Source of the DNA: Paraburkholderia solitsugae
GTDB taxonomy: Bacteria > Pseudomonadota > Gammaproteobacteria > Burkholderiales > Burkholderiaceae
Length of the DNA stretch: 64,000 bases
Direction: 5' to 3'
Assembly: GCF_013177695.1 (NCBI RefSeq)
Contig: NZ_WOEY01000018.1
Span: 62,001-126,000 of the forward strand
This document shows, in pieces, positions 8,543 to 17,522 of the stretch. The translations under genes were made by a program, and so were the position numbers. Position 1 is the first letter of the stretch. Every line of letters begins with the position of its first letter. The notes beneath the pieces were generated by a model, which was not told the DNA's origin, made no database searches, and saw nothing but the letters and a program-made list of their open reading frames with translations.

Positions 8543-9871
8543 TCAGGTTGTCTGGATTTTCTCTGCCGGACTGAGGCGCCATGTGCCGAAAACCAGATTG
8601 ACGACGATTGCAGCGAGTGTCCCCGCCGCCATACCGTTGCCCAATACGATCTGCAAATAGCTGGGGAACGACGCATACACATTGGGGACCAGAATCGGTA
8701 TCAGCCCCACAACGAGCGCGGCGGCGAGCGTGTACTGATTGCCGCGTGCATGCAGATCGACCTTACCTAGCAGGTTGACGCCCATCACACCGATCATCGC
8801 GAACACGATCAGCGCCGTGCCGCCCACCACCGGTGCGGGAATCGCGTAAGCGAAGCGCCCGAGCGGCGCAAACAGGGCGATGACCATCAGCATCGCACCG
8901 GCCGTCGCGGTCACATAGCGCGAGCGCACGCCGGTAGTCTGCACAACGCCGATGTTCTCCGCGCTGGTGATGATGAGCGAGGTGCCCAGCAGCGAACCGA
9001 GCAGCGACGCCACCGCATCGCCGCGAATGGTCCTCGGCACATCGCGTCGCATGTCGATCTTCTTGCCGGTGATCTCGCCGACGGCGACCGTCTGCCCCGT
9101 TGCCTCGGCCATCGAAATGACACTGAAGATCAGCATCGGCAGCGCGGCGAGCACGTCGAAGCGCGGCATGCCGAAGGGCAGCAGTGTCGGCAACGTGATG
9201 AGCGGACCGGCCCACATGCCGCCTGCCGGCATCAGCCCGGTTGCCCAGCCTGCGCAGGTGCCGATCGCGAGGCCGATCAGCACGGCAAGCCGCCCTGCTG
9301 TGCCCTTGAAGAGGCGCGCCACCGCCAGCGTGGCCACGATCGTGAGCAGCGCGAGGCCAAGCGACTGCGGCCGCGCGAAGCCCGGCGTTCCCGGCTGGCC
9401 GACGACGATGCCCGCGTAGATCTTGATGAGACTCACCGAGACGAGCAGCAGCATCGTTCCCACCACCACCCGCGGAAAAAACCGCAGGCAGCGCGCGAAT
9501 ACCGGCAGCACGAGCCAGTAGAACAGGCTGGTGAGAATCGCCGCGCCCGCGGCGGTGCGCAGATCGGTTTGCATGGCGATGACGGCGAACAGCATGGCGG
9601 GCGCGCCGCCCGGCACCATCACGAATGGTAGACGTGCCCCGATCGACCCCGCCCCGAGCGATTGCAGCAGCGTGCCGGCGCCGCAGGCAAAGAAGGTCGC
9701 GCCGATCAGTTGCACGGTCAGGTCCGATGAGAGCGACAACATCCTCGACACCAGAAAAACTGCGGTGACGGGCGAAGCCGCCATCGACAGGACATGCTGC
9801 AAGCCGAACAGCACGAGTTGCCACGCGGGCAAGCGAGCGTCGACGCTATGTGTGGCTGGGTCTGGATTCAC
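8543..9871 (-). CDS. NCS2 nucleobase:cation symporter (uracil/xanthine permease family)
   Basis: 442 residues, about 12-14 membrane segments. It has the NCS2 opening PAWQLVLFGLQHVLSM, the PFVMVPGGAPAMLFAVIAM segment in the TM3 region, and the substrate-site region ISMAEATGQTVAVGEITGKKID followed by SLLGTSLIITSAENIGVVQTTGVRSRYV. It most resembles the purine/xanthine branch. The start codon is GTG, with GGGGG upstream. The arylsulfotransferase-like gene is 30 bp upstream on the same strand, so they may share a transcript controlled by the divergent LysR. Confidence 0.88.
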   Translation of the reverse strand: MNPDPATHSVDARLPAWQLVLFGLQHVLSMAASPVTAVFLVSRMLSLSSDLTVQLIGATFFACGAGTLLQSLGAGSIGARLPFVMVPGGAPAMLFAVIAMQTDLRTAAGAAILTSLFYWLVLPVFARCLRFFPRVVVGTMLLLVSVSLIKIYAGIVVGQPGTPGFARPQSLGLALLTIVATLAVARLFKGTAGRLAVLIGLAIGTCAGWATGLMPAGGMWAGPLITLPTLLPFGMPRFDVLAALPMLIFSVISMAEATGQTVAVGEITGKKIDMRRDVPRTIRGDAVASLLGSLLGTSLIITSAENIGVVQTTGVRSRYVTATAGAMLMVIALFAPLGRFAYAIPAPVVGGTALIVFAMIGVMGVNLLGKVDLHARGNQYTLAAALVVGLIPILVPNVYASFPSYLQIVLGNGMAAGTLAAIVVNLVFGTWRLSPAEKIQTT

Positions 9872-9901
9872 GTTACCCCCGAGGGATCGAAAACGCGGCG
9901 T

Positions 9902-11017
9902 TCAGGCGCGCAGCCACGGCAATTGCTCGCGGCTGTAGCGGAAGGTCTGGAAGACGCTGTTCAACTGGCCGGGGCCGGTTTTGCGCGCCGCTTCGTCCGG
10001 GTACTCGCCGAACCAGGGAATCACGTATTCCCACACCACCTCGCCCGCGGGCGTCACTTCGAAGAGCCGGCCGGTCGCCGACTCGGTGATGTGCGTGTTG
10101 CCGTTCGCGAGCCGCTGCGCGTTGCCCATAAAGGCGCTGTAGAACGCGTTCACCATGTCGTCGGCGTACGACCACACCACCTCGTTGTTCGAGGGATCGA
10201 TCTCGAGCACGCGTGAGAAAACCACGTGCGCACCAGTGCGGAAATTGCCGTTGTCGAACGTGAGAATGTTGCCGTTGGCGAGCGCTACGGGTGCGTGCTG
10301 ATGCGACACCACACTCGGCGGAATGTGCATCGTGACGCCGCCGGTCCTGCGGTCGACGGCGATGATGCCCGACGTGGTGCGCAGGCTCATCAGCACGTCG
10401 CCCTTCGCATTCACGCCGAGCCCGTTCACGAGCGGCCAGTGATACCGGCCGAAGCCGGACGCTATCGGAAAGTCCTCGGGCTTCAGGTGCTCCCACGCCC
10501 TCCATTCCCACACCAGCTCGCCCGCGCGATTCACTTCGCGGATCACGTCGGCGTACATGACTTCGTCGGGGCCGTGCGCCGTGCCACCCGGCACGCGCTC
10601 GGCAAAGCCCGCCGGCACCGGCGCACACGCGGCGTAAAGCAGATTGCCGTTGGCGAGCCACTGCGCGTCATGGTGGTGTGCAGGATCTTCGTAATGCCAG
10701 ACCACCTCGCCATCAGGCGTGACTTCGGAGAAATCGCCGCCATGCCACATCGACCACGGCGCGTAACGGTTTTCCGATTTTGCGTGGTTGCCGTTGTAGC
10801 CGAGATTGCCGTTGGGAAGAATCACAGCGTGGCGTCCAGCCCGCACCGGCATCTTCCACTCGTGAACGACTGTGCCGTCGATATCGATGAGATAGACATG
10901 GCCGCCCGCCGTTTGCGGTGCAATCAGCGTATACCCGCCGAATGAAGCGCTGGGGTCGTGAGCGATGAGGCCGACGCCGCGGCGCCGCTGGGTAATTTGA
11001 TCGACTGTCGTGGTCAC
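9902..11017 (-). CDS. arylsulfotransferase (ASST) family beta-propeller protein
   Basis: 371 residues built of repeated blades with the pattern G-E-V-V-W-E/H-Y and L-x-N-G-N (for example TPDGEVVWHYEDP, LANGNLLYA, LANGNILTFDNG, TPAGEVVWEYVIPWFGEYP). This is the signature of the arylsulfate sulfotransferase family and related PQQ-like propellers. Many His residues that could form the active site are present (DPAHHHDAQW, SHQHAPVALANGN). There is no signal peptide, unlike the periplasmic AssT enzymes, so it is predicted cytoplasmic and its reaction is uncertain. GTG start with GGAGCG upstream. The LysR gene is divergent 80 bp away. Confidence 0.78.
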   Translation of the reverse strand: MTTTVDQITQRRRGVGLIAHDPSASFGGYTLIAPQTAGGHVYLIDIDGTVVHEWKMPVRAGRHAVILPNGNLGYNGNHAKSENRYAPWSMWHGGDFSEVTPDGEVVWHYEDPAHHHDAQWLANGNLLYAACAPVPAGFAERVPGGTAHGPDEVMYADVIREVNRAGELVWEWRAWEHLKPEDFPIASGFGRYHWPLVNGLGVNAKGDVLMSLRTTSGIIAVDRRTGGVTMHIPPSVVSHQHAPVALANGNILTFDNGNFRTGAHVVFSRVLEIDPSNNEVVWSYADDMVNAFYSAFMGNAQRLANGNTHITESATGRLFEVTPAGEVVWEYVIPWFGEYPDEAARKTGPGQLNSVFQTFRYSREQLPWLRA

Positions 11018-11097
11018 GATTCGCTCCGTTAAGATGATGAAGCGAAATCTAGGCTATCCGACCCGTCAATAAAACCTGATTATTCTTTACGGCCCGT

Positions 11098-12078
11098 ATG
11101 GAAAAACTATACGGTCAATTTATGCGTCCAATATCGCAGACATTCCGTTGCTTCGACGAAGTGGTCAGGCGCGGTTCGATCCGCAAAGCGGCCGAATCGC
11201 TGCACCTGACCGCTGCCGCGGTGCACCAGCAAATCCTCAACCTGGAAGAGCAAGTCGGCTCGCCGCTCTTCGACCGTTTGCCGCGCGGCATGCAACTCAC
11301 CACGGCCGGCGAAATCATCATTGCTGCGGTGCGGCGCGGGCAGCGCGATTTCGATAACGCGATGACTCAGGTGGAAGACCTGCGCTCGCTGCGTCGCGGG
11401 CATATCAACCTGGCGGTGTCGCCTTCGTCAGCCGAGCAGTTGGTGCCGGACGCCATTCAGGCGGCGATGACAAGCTATCCGGGCGTGACTTACAGCGTGC
11501 GCTCGGGCAATGGCGAAAGCATCCTCAAATGGGTGGAGACCGGCGAAGCCGACATCGGCTATGGCCTGCGTCGCAAGCCGCCGCCAGGCGTCGTGGAAGT
11601 GCGCGCCTTCTCGCAGCATCTCGGGCTCGTCACGCCGCCGGGACATCCGCTGACAAAACTCGGCAAGCGGCCCCGGCTGCGCGACTGTCTCGACTACCCA
11701 CTCATTCTCATGACACCGGATACGGAGTTGCGGGCCATGGTGGATCAGATCGACCACCGCGAGCAGCGCAAGGCGCGTCCGCTGGTGGAGACGAGTTCGG
11801 TTTCGATGGTGCGCCGGCTCGTTGCGAAAGGTATCGGTATCGGCTTCCTGATCGCGGAGAACGTCGCGGAGGACGTGACGCAGCGCAAGCTCGCGTGGAC
11901 GCCGCTCGCCGATGCAGGCGCGAAGTCGTTCAGTTGTCTTTATCAACGATCTGACCTGACCACGACCGTTGCGATGAGCATGTTCCTGCAGTTCCTCGGC
12001 CACGCGATCGAAGCGACCGAGAGCCAGTTCCACGCTTCAGCGCAAGCGGGCCGCAAGCGTGGGCAGCGGGTCAAATGA
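11098..12078 (+). CDS. LysR-family transcriptional regulator
   Basis: 326 residues. N-terminal winged helix (about residues 15-70: FDEVVRRGSIRKAAESLHLTAAAVHQQILNLEEQVGSPLFDRLPRGMQLT) and a LysR substrate-binding domain (about 95-300). An alternative ATG eight codons later (11122) fits the family's usual start better, and neither has a strong ribosome binding site. The gene is divergent from the arylsulfotransferase-like/permease pair with an 80-bp shared region, the usual setting for a regulator of the neighbouring operon. The inducer is unknown. Confidence 0.9.
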   Translation: MEKLYGQFMRPISQTFRCFDEVVRRGSIRKAAESLHLTAAAVHQQILNLEEQVGSPLFDRLPRGMQLTTAGEIIIAAVRRGQRDFDNAMTQVEDLRSLRRGHINLAVSPSSAEQLVPDAIQAAMTSYPGVTYSVRSGNGESILKWVETGEADIGYGLRRKPPPGVVEVRAFSQHLGLVTPPGHPLTKLGKRPRLRDCLDYPLILMTPDTELRAMVDQIDHREQRKARPLVETSSVSMVRRLVAKGIGIGFLIAENVAEDVTQRKLAWTPLADAGAKSFSCLYQRSDLTTTVAMSMFLQFLGHAIEATESQFHASAQAGRKRGQRVK

Positions 12079-12082
12079 GGAA

Positions 12083-14248
12083 TCAGAAGACATTCAATTC
12101 CGTAGCATGCGCAGCGGAGAATCGCTCCACACACGCCTGCCTCACCCTCTCGACCGTCACGGACCAGCCTTCGCCCGCCGCCCGGCGGAACAGCCGCAGC
12201 GTGTGCGGATACCACGGCGAATCGCTGCGCTCGTGCATCCAGCGCCAGTCGATGTCTTTCTCCGGCAGCATCACCCAGCACGGTTTGCCCAGCGACGCGG
12301 CCAGATGCGCCATGGACGTATCCACGCAAATCACCAGATCGAGTTGCTCGATGATCGCGGCACTGTCCGCGAAATCGTTCACCGCCGAGCCGAGTTCGAG
12401 CAGCGGCTGACCGGCCGGCGGGTTGTGCGCCTCGTCCTCGCCCTGGCCTTTTTGCAGGCTCACAAAGCTCAGCCCCGGCACGCTCCAGAGCGGCGCGAGC
12501 GTGGCCAGCGTGGGTATCGACCGGTTCGCATCGTTATGGTGTTTCGCATTGCCCTTCCAGACCAGCCCGATCTTGCGGCCGGGCGCCATGGTCTCGAGCA
12601 TCGGCCGCCACTTTTCGACGAGCGACGGCTCAGCCGCGAGGCGAACCGCGCGCGGAATCGTGTCCACCGTCGTGCGCAAGTGCATGGGCGCGCTCAACAG
12701 ACTCGTCCAGCAGTCGTAGGTGGAAGCGGCAACTCGAGCCAGTGCCGTGTTGTGATCGAGCACGTCATCAACACCGTCCACCGAAGCCATCAACCTGTGT
12801 AAAGCAGGCACGCACGCAAAGGAGATATGCGCGGCACCTTGCGCCTTGAGCAAGGCGCAATAGCGGCTGAACTGAACCATATCGCCGAGCCCGTCTTCCT
12901 GCCAGACCAGCAGGGACTTGCCGGCGAGCGTGTCGCCTTGCCACTGCGGGCAACTCAACATGGCGTGCGTCTTCTGATGCACGAAACCCGGCTGTTCGTA
13001 ACGGCATTCATACAAGCGCCAGCCCTCTTCGAACCGGCCCATGCCGAGCATCAGCACGGCCAGACCGAATCTGGCCTCGCAGTAGTCGGGGCGTAACGCG
13101 AGCGCCCGAAGGTAAGCGGCTTCGGCTTCAGGCAGCCGCCTGAGTTGAGCCAGCGCGGTCGCGAGGTTGTAGTGCGCCTCGGCCAGATCGGGACAGAGCG
13201 CGAGCGCTTGCGCGAAGGCTTCGAGGGCTTCGGGCAAACGATCGAGCAGACGAAGCACGCCGCCAAGATTGTTGTGGGCCTGGACGATGTCGGGTCGAAA
13301 GCGAAGCGCCTCCCGGTAAGCCATTTCGGCCTCAGGCAGACGTTCGAGGTTGGACAGCGCGAGGCCGAGGTTGTAGTGCGCCTCCGCATAGTCCGGGCGA
13401 TGCGCGATGGCCGCCCGATAGGCCGCTTCAGCTTCGGGCAGGCGCTTGAGATCGGCCAGCACCGCGCCCAGATTGAGGTGCGCCTCGGCGTAGTCCGGGC
13501 GGATGGCCAGCGCGAGCCGGCAAGCCAGTTCGGCTTCGGGCAGGCGGTGCGCGGCCTTCAGCGCGCCGCCGAGGTTATTGAGCGCCTCGGGATACTGGGG
13601 CTTGATGGTCAGCGCCTGCCGGTACGCGGCGTCCGCGTCGGCAACACGGCCGAGTTCCATGAGCACGTTGCCCAGGTTGTTGTGCGCCTCGGCATGGTGG
13701 GGCAGCCCGATCAGCGCCTGGCGATAGGCCACTTCCGCTTCTTGCAGCCGGCGCAGTTCGACCAGCACGATGGCCCGGTTGTAGTGCGCGTGAGCGTAGT
13801 CGGGGCGGATCGCGACGGCCTGACGATACGACGCCTCCGCCTCGTCCTTGTAGCCCATTCCGTGGAGGACGGTGCCCAGATTGTGGTGCGCGTCGGCCTG
13901 ACTGGGCCGCAGCGCGACCAGTTGCCGAAAGACCGCCTTGGCCGCCGACAGGCGCCCGTCCGATTTGAGCAGCATGCCGAGACTGCAGTACACCTCGGCG
14001 TAGCCGGGTTTTACGCGCAGACATTGGCGCCAGTAGTTTTCCGCGTCCTGAAGACTGCGCAAGCCGTACGAACACGCCCCCGCAATATTCAACGTGTCGG
14101 CCCGCGCGTCGTCCGTTATGTCGGCGTGCGCTTCGAGGATCGGCTTTACCAACGACCAGGCCTCGGCGAATTGCCCGGCTGAGCAGAGCGACGCTGCCCG
14201 TTGATTGATGTCGGTTATCGAGGATGCGGGCATCGGCGTGGATGTCAT
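12083..14248 (-). CDS. TPR-repeat protein with glycosyltransferase-like C-terminus
   Basis: About 721 residues. After a short N-terminus there are some 11-13 consecutive 34-residue TPR units (roughly residues 10-440), many with the near-identical core RPDYAEAHYNLGxxL-x-x-x-RLPEAEAAYRxAL. The C-terminal 250 residues have the features of family 9/41-type glycosyltransferases linked to TPRs: LVWQEDGLGDMVQFSRY, KIGLVWKGNAKHHND, and VDTSMAHLAASLGKPCWVMLP followed by DWRWMHERSDSPWYP. It may add sugars to proteins or glycans. The start is uncertain (14248 or 14233); further upstream codons lack support. It converges on the LysR gene with a four-base gap. Confidence 0.82.
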   Translation of the reverse strand: MTSTPMPASSITDINQRAASLCSAGQFAEAWSLVKPILEAHADITDDARADTLNIAGACSYGLRSLQDAENYWRQCLRVKPGYAEVYCSLGMLLKSDGRLSAAKAVFRQLVALRPSQADAHHNLGTVLHGMGYKDEAEASYRQAVAIRPDYAHAHYNRAIVLVELRRLQEAEVAYRQALIGLPHHAEAHNNLGNVLMELGRVADADAAYRQALTIKPQYPEALNNLGGALKAAHRLPEAELACRLALAIRPDYAEAHLNLGAVLADLKRLPEAEAAYRAAIAHRPDYAEAHYNLGLALSNLERLPEAEMAYREALRFRPDIVQAHNNLGGVLRLLDRLPEALEAFAQALALCPDLAEAHYNLATALAQLRRLPEAEAAYLRALALRPDYCEARFGLAVLMLGMGRFEEGWRLYECRYEQPGFVHQKTHAMLSCPQWQGDTLAGKSLLVWQEDGLGDMVQFSRYCALLKAQGAAHISFACVPALHRLMASVDGVDDVLDHNTALARVAASTYDCWTSLLSAPMHLRTTVDTIPRAVRLAAEPSLVEKWRPMLETMAPGRKIGLVWKGNAKHHNDANRSIPTLATLAPLWSVPGLSFVSLQKGQGEDEAHNPPAGQPLLELGSAVNDFADSAAIIEQLDLVICVDTSMAHLAASLGKPCWVMLPEKDIDWRWMHERSDSPWYPHTLRLFRRAAGEGWSVTVERVRQACVERFSAAHATELNVF

Positions 14249-14516
14249 GAGTCGTGGTAGCTGGGGTCGGCGGCGTTCAGGCCGGGTCAATCGCGTGTGT
14301 CGCACCCTGTCCGGTGCCTCACCTATCTGCGTAGGTGAGTCGAAGCGCCGACAGGGAAAGCGGGACATCTACCACGCAGCTTAAGGGAAACGGCCACGCG
14401 GTAACGCCCGGAAATGAGCGGATTTCGGGCTTCTAATCCACCGCTATAAACGGAATCACACGAGAAAAGAATGCGCGGCAATGCTAGAATCGCCCGCGTC
14501 TTTACATTCACCCAAC

Positions 14517-14918
14517 ATGACTCCACGCTCCCGCAACCGCATGACCGCATGGCTTGGCCTGATCGCCATGTGGCTCGTCGTGTTCGCCCCGGTCGTGAGT
14601 CAGATGCTGGTATCGAACCGCGCGCACGAGCCCTTCGCCGCGCTCTGTTCGGCGCTACAGCCGCCCAACCAGAGCCTCGCGAGCCAGTCCACGCCTGCCA
14701 GCCCGGCACCGGTCCATCTCAGCCACGACGACGCCTTCGGCGCATGCGGCTACTGCCACCTGCTCGAACATCACGTCGCCATGCCGAGCGTCGCGGCCGT
14801 CGAACCACCAGCCGCGCTCGCGCTGGCCGGCACCGCGCCGCCGGCGCTCTCCACCCGCTTCACGCCGCTCGGCGCGTTCCCGTCCGGACGCCCAAGAGAC
14901 CCGCCTGCCGTTTCCTGA
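14517..14918 (+). CDS. DUF2946 family protein, copper-locus associated
   Basis: 133 residues from the ATG at 14517. One N-terminal membrane helix (about 10-30, AWLGLIAMWLVVFAPVVSQML) is followed by a periplasmic part with the family's compact motif HDDAFGACGYCHLLEHH (CxxC flanked by His). DUF2946 proteins are often found just upstream of TonB receptors in metal loci, as here, where the receptor begins 83 bp downstream. Metal binding, probably copper, by the Cys/His cluster is likely but inferred. An upstream in-frame codon at 14481 overlaps a -10-like TAGAAT, so the later start is preferred. Confidence 0.75.
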   Translation: MTPRSRNRMTAWLGLIAMWLVVFAPVVSQMLVSNRAHEPFAALCSALQPPNQSLASQSTPASPAPVHLSHDDAFGACGYCHLLEHHVAMPSVAAVEPPAALALAGTAPPALSTRFTPLGAFPSGRPRDPPAVS

Positions 14919-15001
14919 TCGCTGTTGTTCCTGATCGCGCATCTTGTCGCACCCGTTGAGGGGGCGCGCGATCGCCTGTTCAATGCATCAAGGAAACGTT
15001 T

Positions 15002-17380
15002 ATGTTCAACTTCGCTCTGCGAAGGCTGCCCTTTTGCGCCCGCCGCGGCGCTCGGCGCATTCCATCCGGTCGGCGGCCGCGGTCGGTTTTTCCGGCCTGT
15101 ATTCCAGCCCTGCTTCCGGCGTTCGTGCCGGCATTTATCGCATCCCCGGCTCACGCGGATAGCGCGCCCGCCGACGCCACGCTCCCTGCTGTCAGCGTCA
15201 CCGCCAATACCGTCGCCGCGCCGCGCGCCGTCGACCCTAACCTGCCGGCCTCAGTCGAGACCGTGACGCGCGACCAGTTCGACAACTGGAACGTCGTCAA
15301 CACCGAAGACGTGTTGAAATACATGCCGAACCTTGCCGTGCGCAAGCGCTTTATCGGCGATCTGAATTCGATCATCGCCGTACGCGGCACCAGCAACACG
15401 CAGAGCGCGCGCGGTCTCGTCTATGCGGACGGCCTGCTGCTCAGCAATCTGCTCGGCAACAGTTATTCGTTTCCGCCGCGCTGGTCGATGGTGTTTCCCG
15501 ACGAGATCCAGCAGGTCGACGTGATCTATGGACCGTTTTCCGCGCTCTATCCGGGCAATTCGCTGGGCGCCACGGTACTGATCAGCACTCGCATGCCGAA
15601 GCAGTTCGAAGCCAACGCGGACGTCAAAGCCTTCACTCAGCATTTCAGCCTGTTCGGCGTGAATCAGAATTTCAACGGCAGCGAAGCGAGCGCGTCGATC
15701 GGCGACCGGATCGGGAAGTTCTCGTATTTTCTGGGCGTAAATCACCTGGAGAACACGAGCCAGCCGCTGCAATTCGCCACGCTCGCCAAGTCCAACACGC
15801 CAGCGAAAGCCGGTGACACGCCGGTTACCGGGGCGTACTTCTACAACAACCAGACCAATACGCCAACTGCGGTGCTCGGCGTGAACGGCGGAGGGATCGA
15901 ACACACGGTGCAGGACCAGTTCAAGCTGAAGATGCAGTACGACTTCACGCCGACACTGCAGGCCGCCTTCACGGTCGGCTACTGGCACCAGACCTATAAC
16001 AGCGCGACGTCGAGTTTCCTGCGCGACGCGAACGGCAACCCTGTGTACAGCGGCAAGGTCGCGATAGGCGGCTACGAATATACGATTCCGGCAGCCGCCC
16101 TCGCTCCGAGTCTCGGCCACAGCGAGAACTGGCTATACGGGCTCACGCTGAAGACCCGCAATGCCACCGGCTGGAACGGCGAAGCGGTTGCTTCGTACTA
16201 TGACATCGGCAATAGCGTGGCGCGCACCGCGAACTCGGGTGCGCCGGGCAACGGCCCCGGTACGGTGATCTTCGGCGACGGCACCGGCTGGAAAACGCTC
16301 GATCTGCGCACCACGTACACACCCGTCACGCCGCAAGCGGGGTTGACGAACCACGCGTTGAGCTTCGGCTATCACTACGACAACTACTTCCTCGACAACG
16401 AGAGTTACAACACGCTGAACTGGCGCGATGGCTCGGCCACGTCGTTTGCCAATGCGTTCAAGGGCAAGACGCAGACCCAGGCGTTATACGCACAGGACGC
16501 ATGGCGCTTTCTGCCGCGCTGGAAGTTGGTCTACGGCGTGCGGTATGAAGACTGGCAAGCCTACGGCGGTTCGCAAGCGCTGCCCGGCAAAGCCATTCCG
16601 TACAGCGACGCGAACCAGCATCACTTCTCGCCGAAGGCCTCGTTGTCATTCGATGTCACCGACGATCTGATCTTGCGCGCCTCCATTGGCCGCGCCTATC
16701 GGTTTCCGACCGTGGGTGAGATGTTCCAGGGGCAAATCAACGGCTCGTCGATCATCAACAACAATCCGAACCTGAAGCCTGAAGACGATCTCTCGAAAGA
16801 GCTGACCGCCGAATGGGCGCACTGGAATGGCTTGTTCCGCTTCTCGCTGTTTCAGGACGACGTGAAGAACACGATCTTCAGCCAGACCGATACGACCGTG
16901 ATTCCGAACGTGACGAACTTCCAGAACATCGGCAAGGTGCGCTCACGTGGCGTCGAAACAAGCTACTCGGGACAGGATGTGTTCATACGCGGTCTCGATC
17001 TGCTGGCGAGCGTGGCATACGCGCAGTCGAAGATCATCGCGAACGCGCAGAACCCGGCGACCGTCGGCAAGTACTTCTATCGGATCCCGCTGTGGCGCGC
17101 CAATCTCGCCGCGACGTACCACATCGACGAACGCGCGGCGCTCACGCTCGCCGCACGCTACTCCGGCCGCGAATACAACACGCTCACCAACACCGACACG
17201 AATCCCGATGTATTCGGCGGCGCCAGTTCGTACACGGTTGCGGACGCGAAGTTCACGTTCAAGCCGACCAAACTGAGTGAAGTCGGTATCGGCGTGGACA
17301 ACCTGTTCGACGCGCGCTATTTCGTCTATCACCCGTATCCGGGCCGCACGTTCTACGTCGAAGCGAAGCTGCGCATGTGA
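15002..17380 (+). CDS. TonB-dependent outer-membrane receptor, probably copper
   Basis: 792 residues: a very long Arg-rich signal peptide ending near residue 52 (SPAHA), a plug domain (about 65-190, with NTEDVLKYMPNLAVRKR and FGPFSALYPGNSLGATV-like YGPFSALYPGNSLGA), then a 22-strand barrel ending in a conserved C-terminal strand (RTFYVEAKLRM). AAGGAA precedes the start. It lies between the DUF2946 gene and a PepSY membrane gene followed by a PCuAC chaperone and bufferin genes, so copper or a copper chelate is the likely cargo. The last residue is Met rather than the usual aromatic. Specificity is inferred from context only. Confidence 0.85.
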   Translation: MFNFALRRLPFCARRGARRIPSGRRPRSVFPACIPALLPAFVPAFIASPAHADSAPADATLPAVSVTANTVAAPRAVDPNLPASVETVTRDQFDNWNVVNTEDVLKYMPNLAVRKRFIGDLNSIIAVRGTSNTQSARGLVYADGLLLSNLLGNSYSFPPRWSMVFPDEIQQVDVIYGPFSALYPGNSLGATVLISTRMPKQFEANADVKAFTQHFSLFGVNQNFNGSEASASIGDRIGKFSYFLGVNHLENTSQPLQFATLAKSNTPAKAGDTPVTGAYFYNNQTNTPTAVLGVNGGGIEHTVQDQFKLKMQYDFTPTLQAAFTVGYWHQTYNSATSSFLRDANGNPVYSGKVAIGGYEYTIPAAALAPSLGHSENWLYGLTLKTRNATGWNGEAVASYYDIGNSVARTANSGAPGNGPGTVIFGDGTGWKTLDLRTTYTPVTPQAGLTNHALSFGYHYDNYFLDNESYNTLNWRDGSATSFANAFKGKTQTQALYAQDAWRFLPRWKLVYGVRYEDWQAYGGSQALPGKAIPYSDANQHHFSPKASLSFDVTDDLILRASIGRAYRFPTVGEMFQGQINGSSIINNNPNLKPEDDLSKELTAEWAHWNGLFRFSLFQDDVKNTIFSQTDTTVIPNVTNFQNIGKVRSRGVETSYSGQDVFIRGLDLLASVAYAQSKIIANAQNPATVGKYFYRIPLWRANLAATYHIDERAALTLAARYSGREYNTLTNTDTNPDVFGGASSYTVADAKFTFKPTKLSEVGIGVDNLFDARYFVYHPYPGRTFYVEAKLRM

Positions 17381-17522
17381 ACACGCGATTGGCATGTGTG
17401 GTTTGCGCTCGCCTGGTGTGCGCCTGGTGTGCGCCTCGCACTCAAGGCACTGGCGAGTTGCAAACCAACACGTGCATCGCTGCGCAAATCGATTGACCCA
17501 CTCTTTGCTTCAGGAGGATTGA

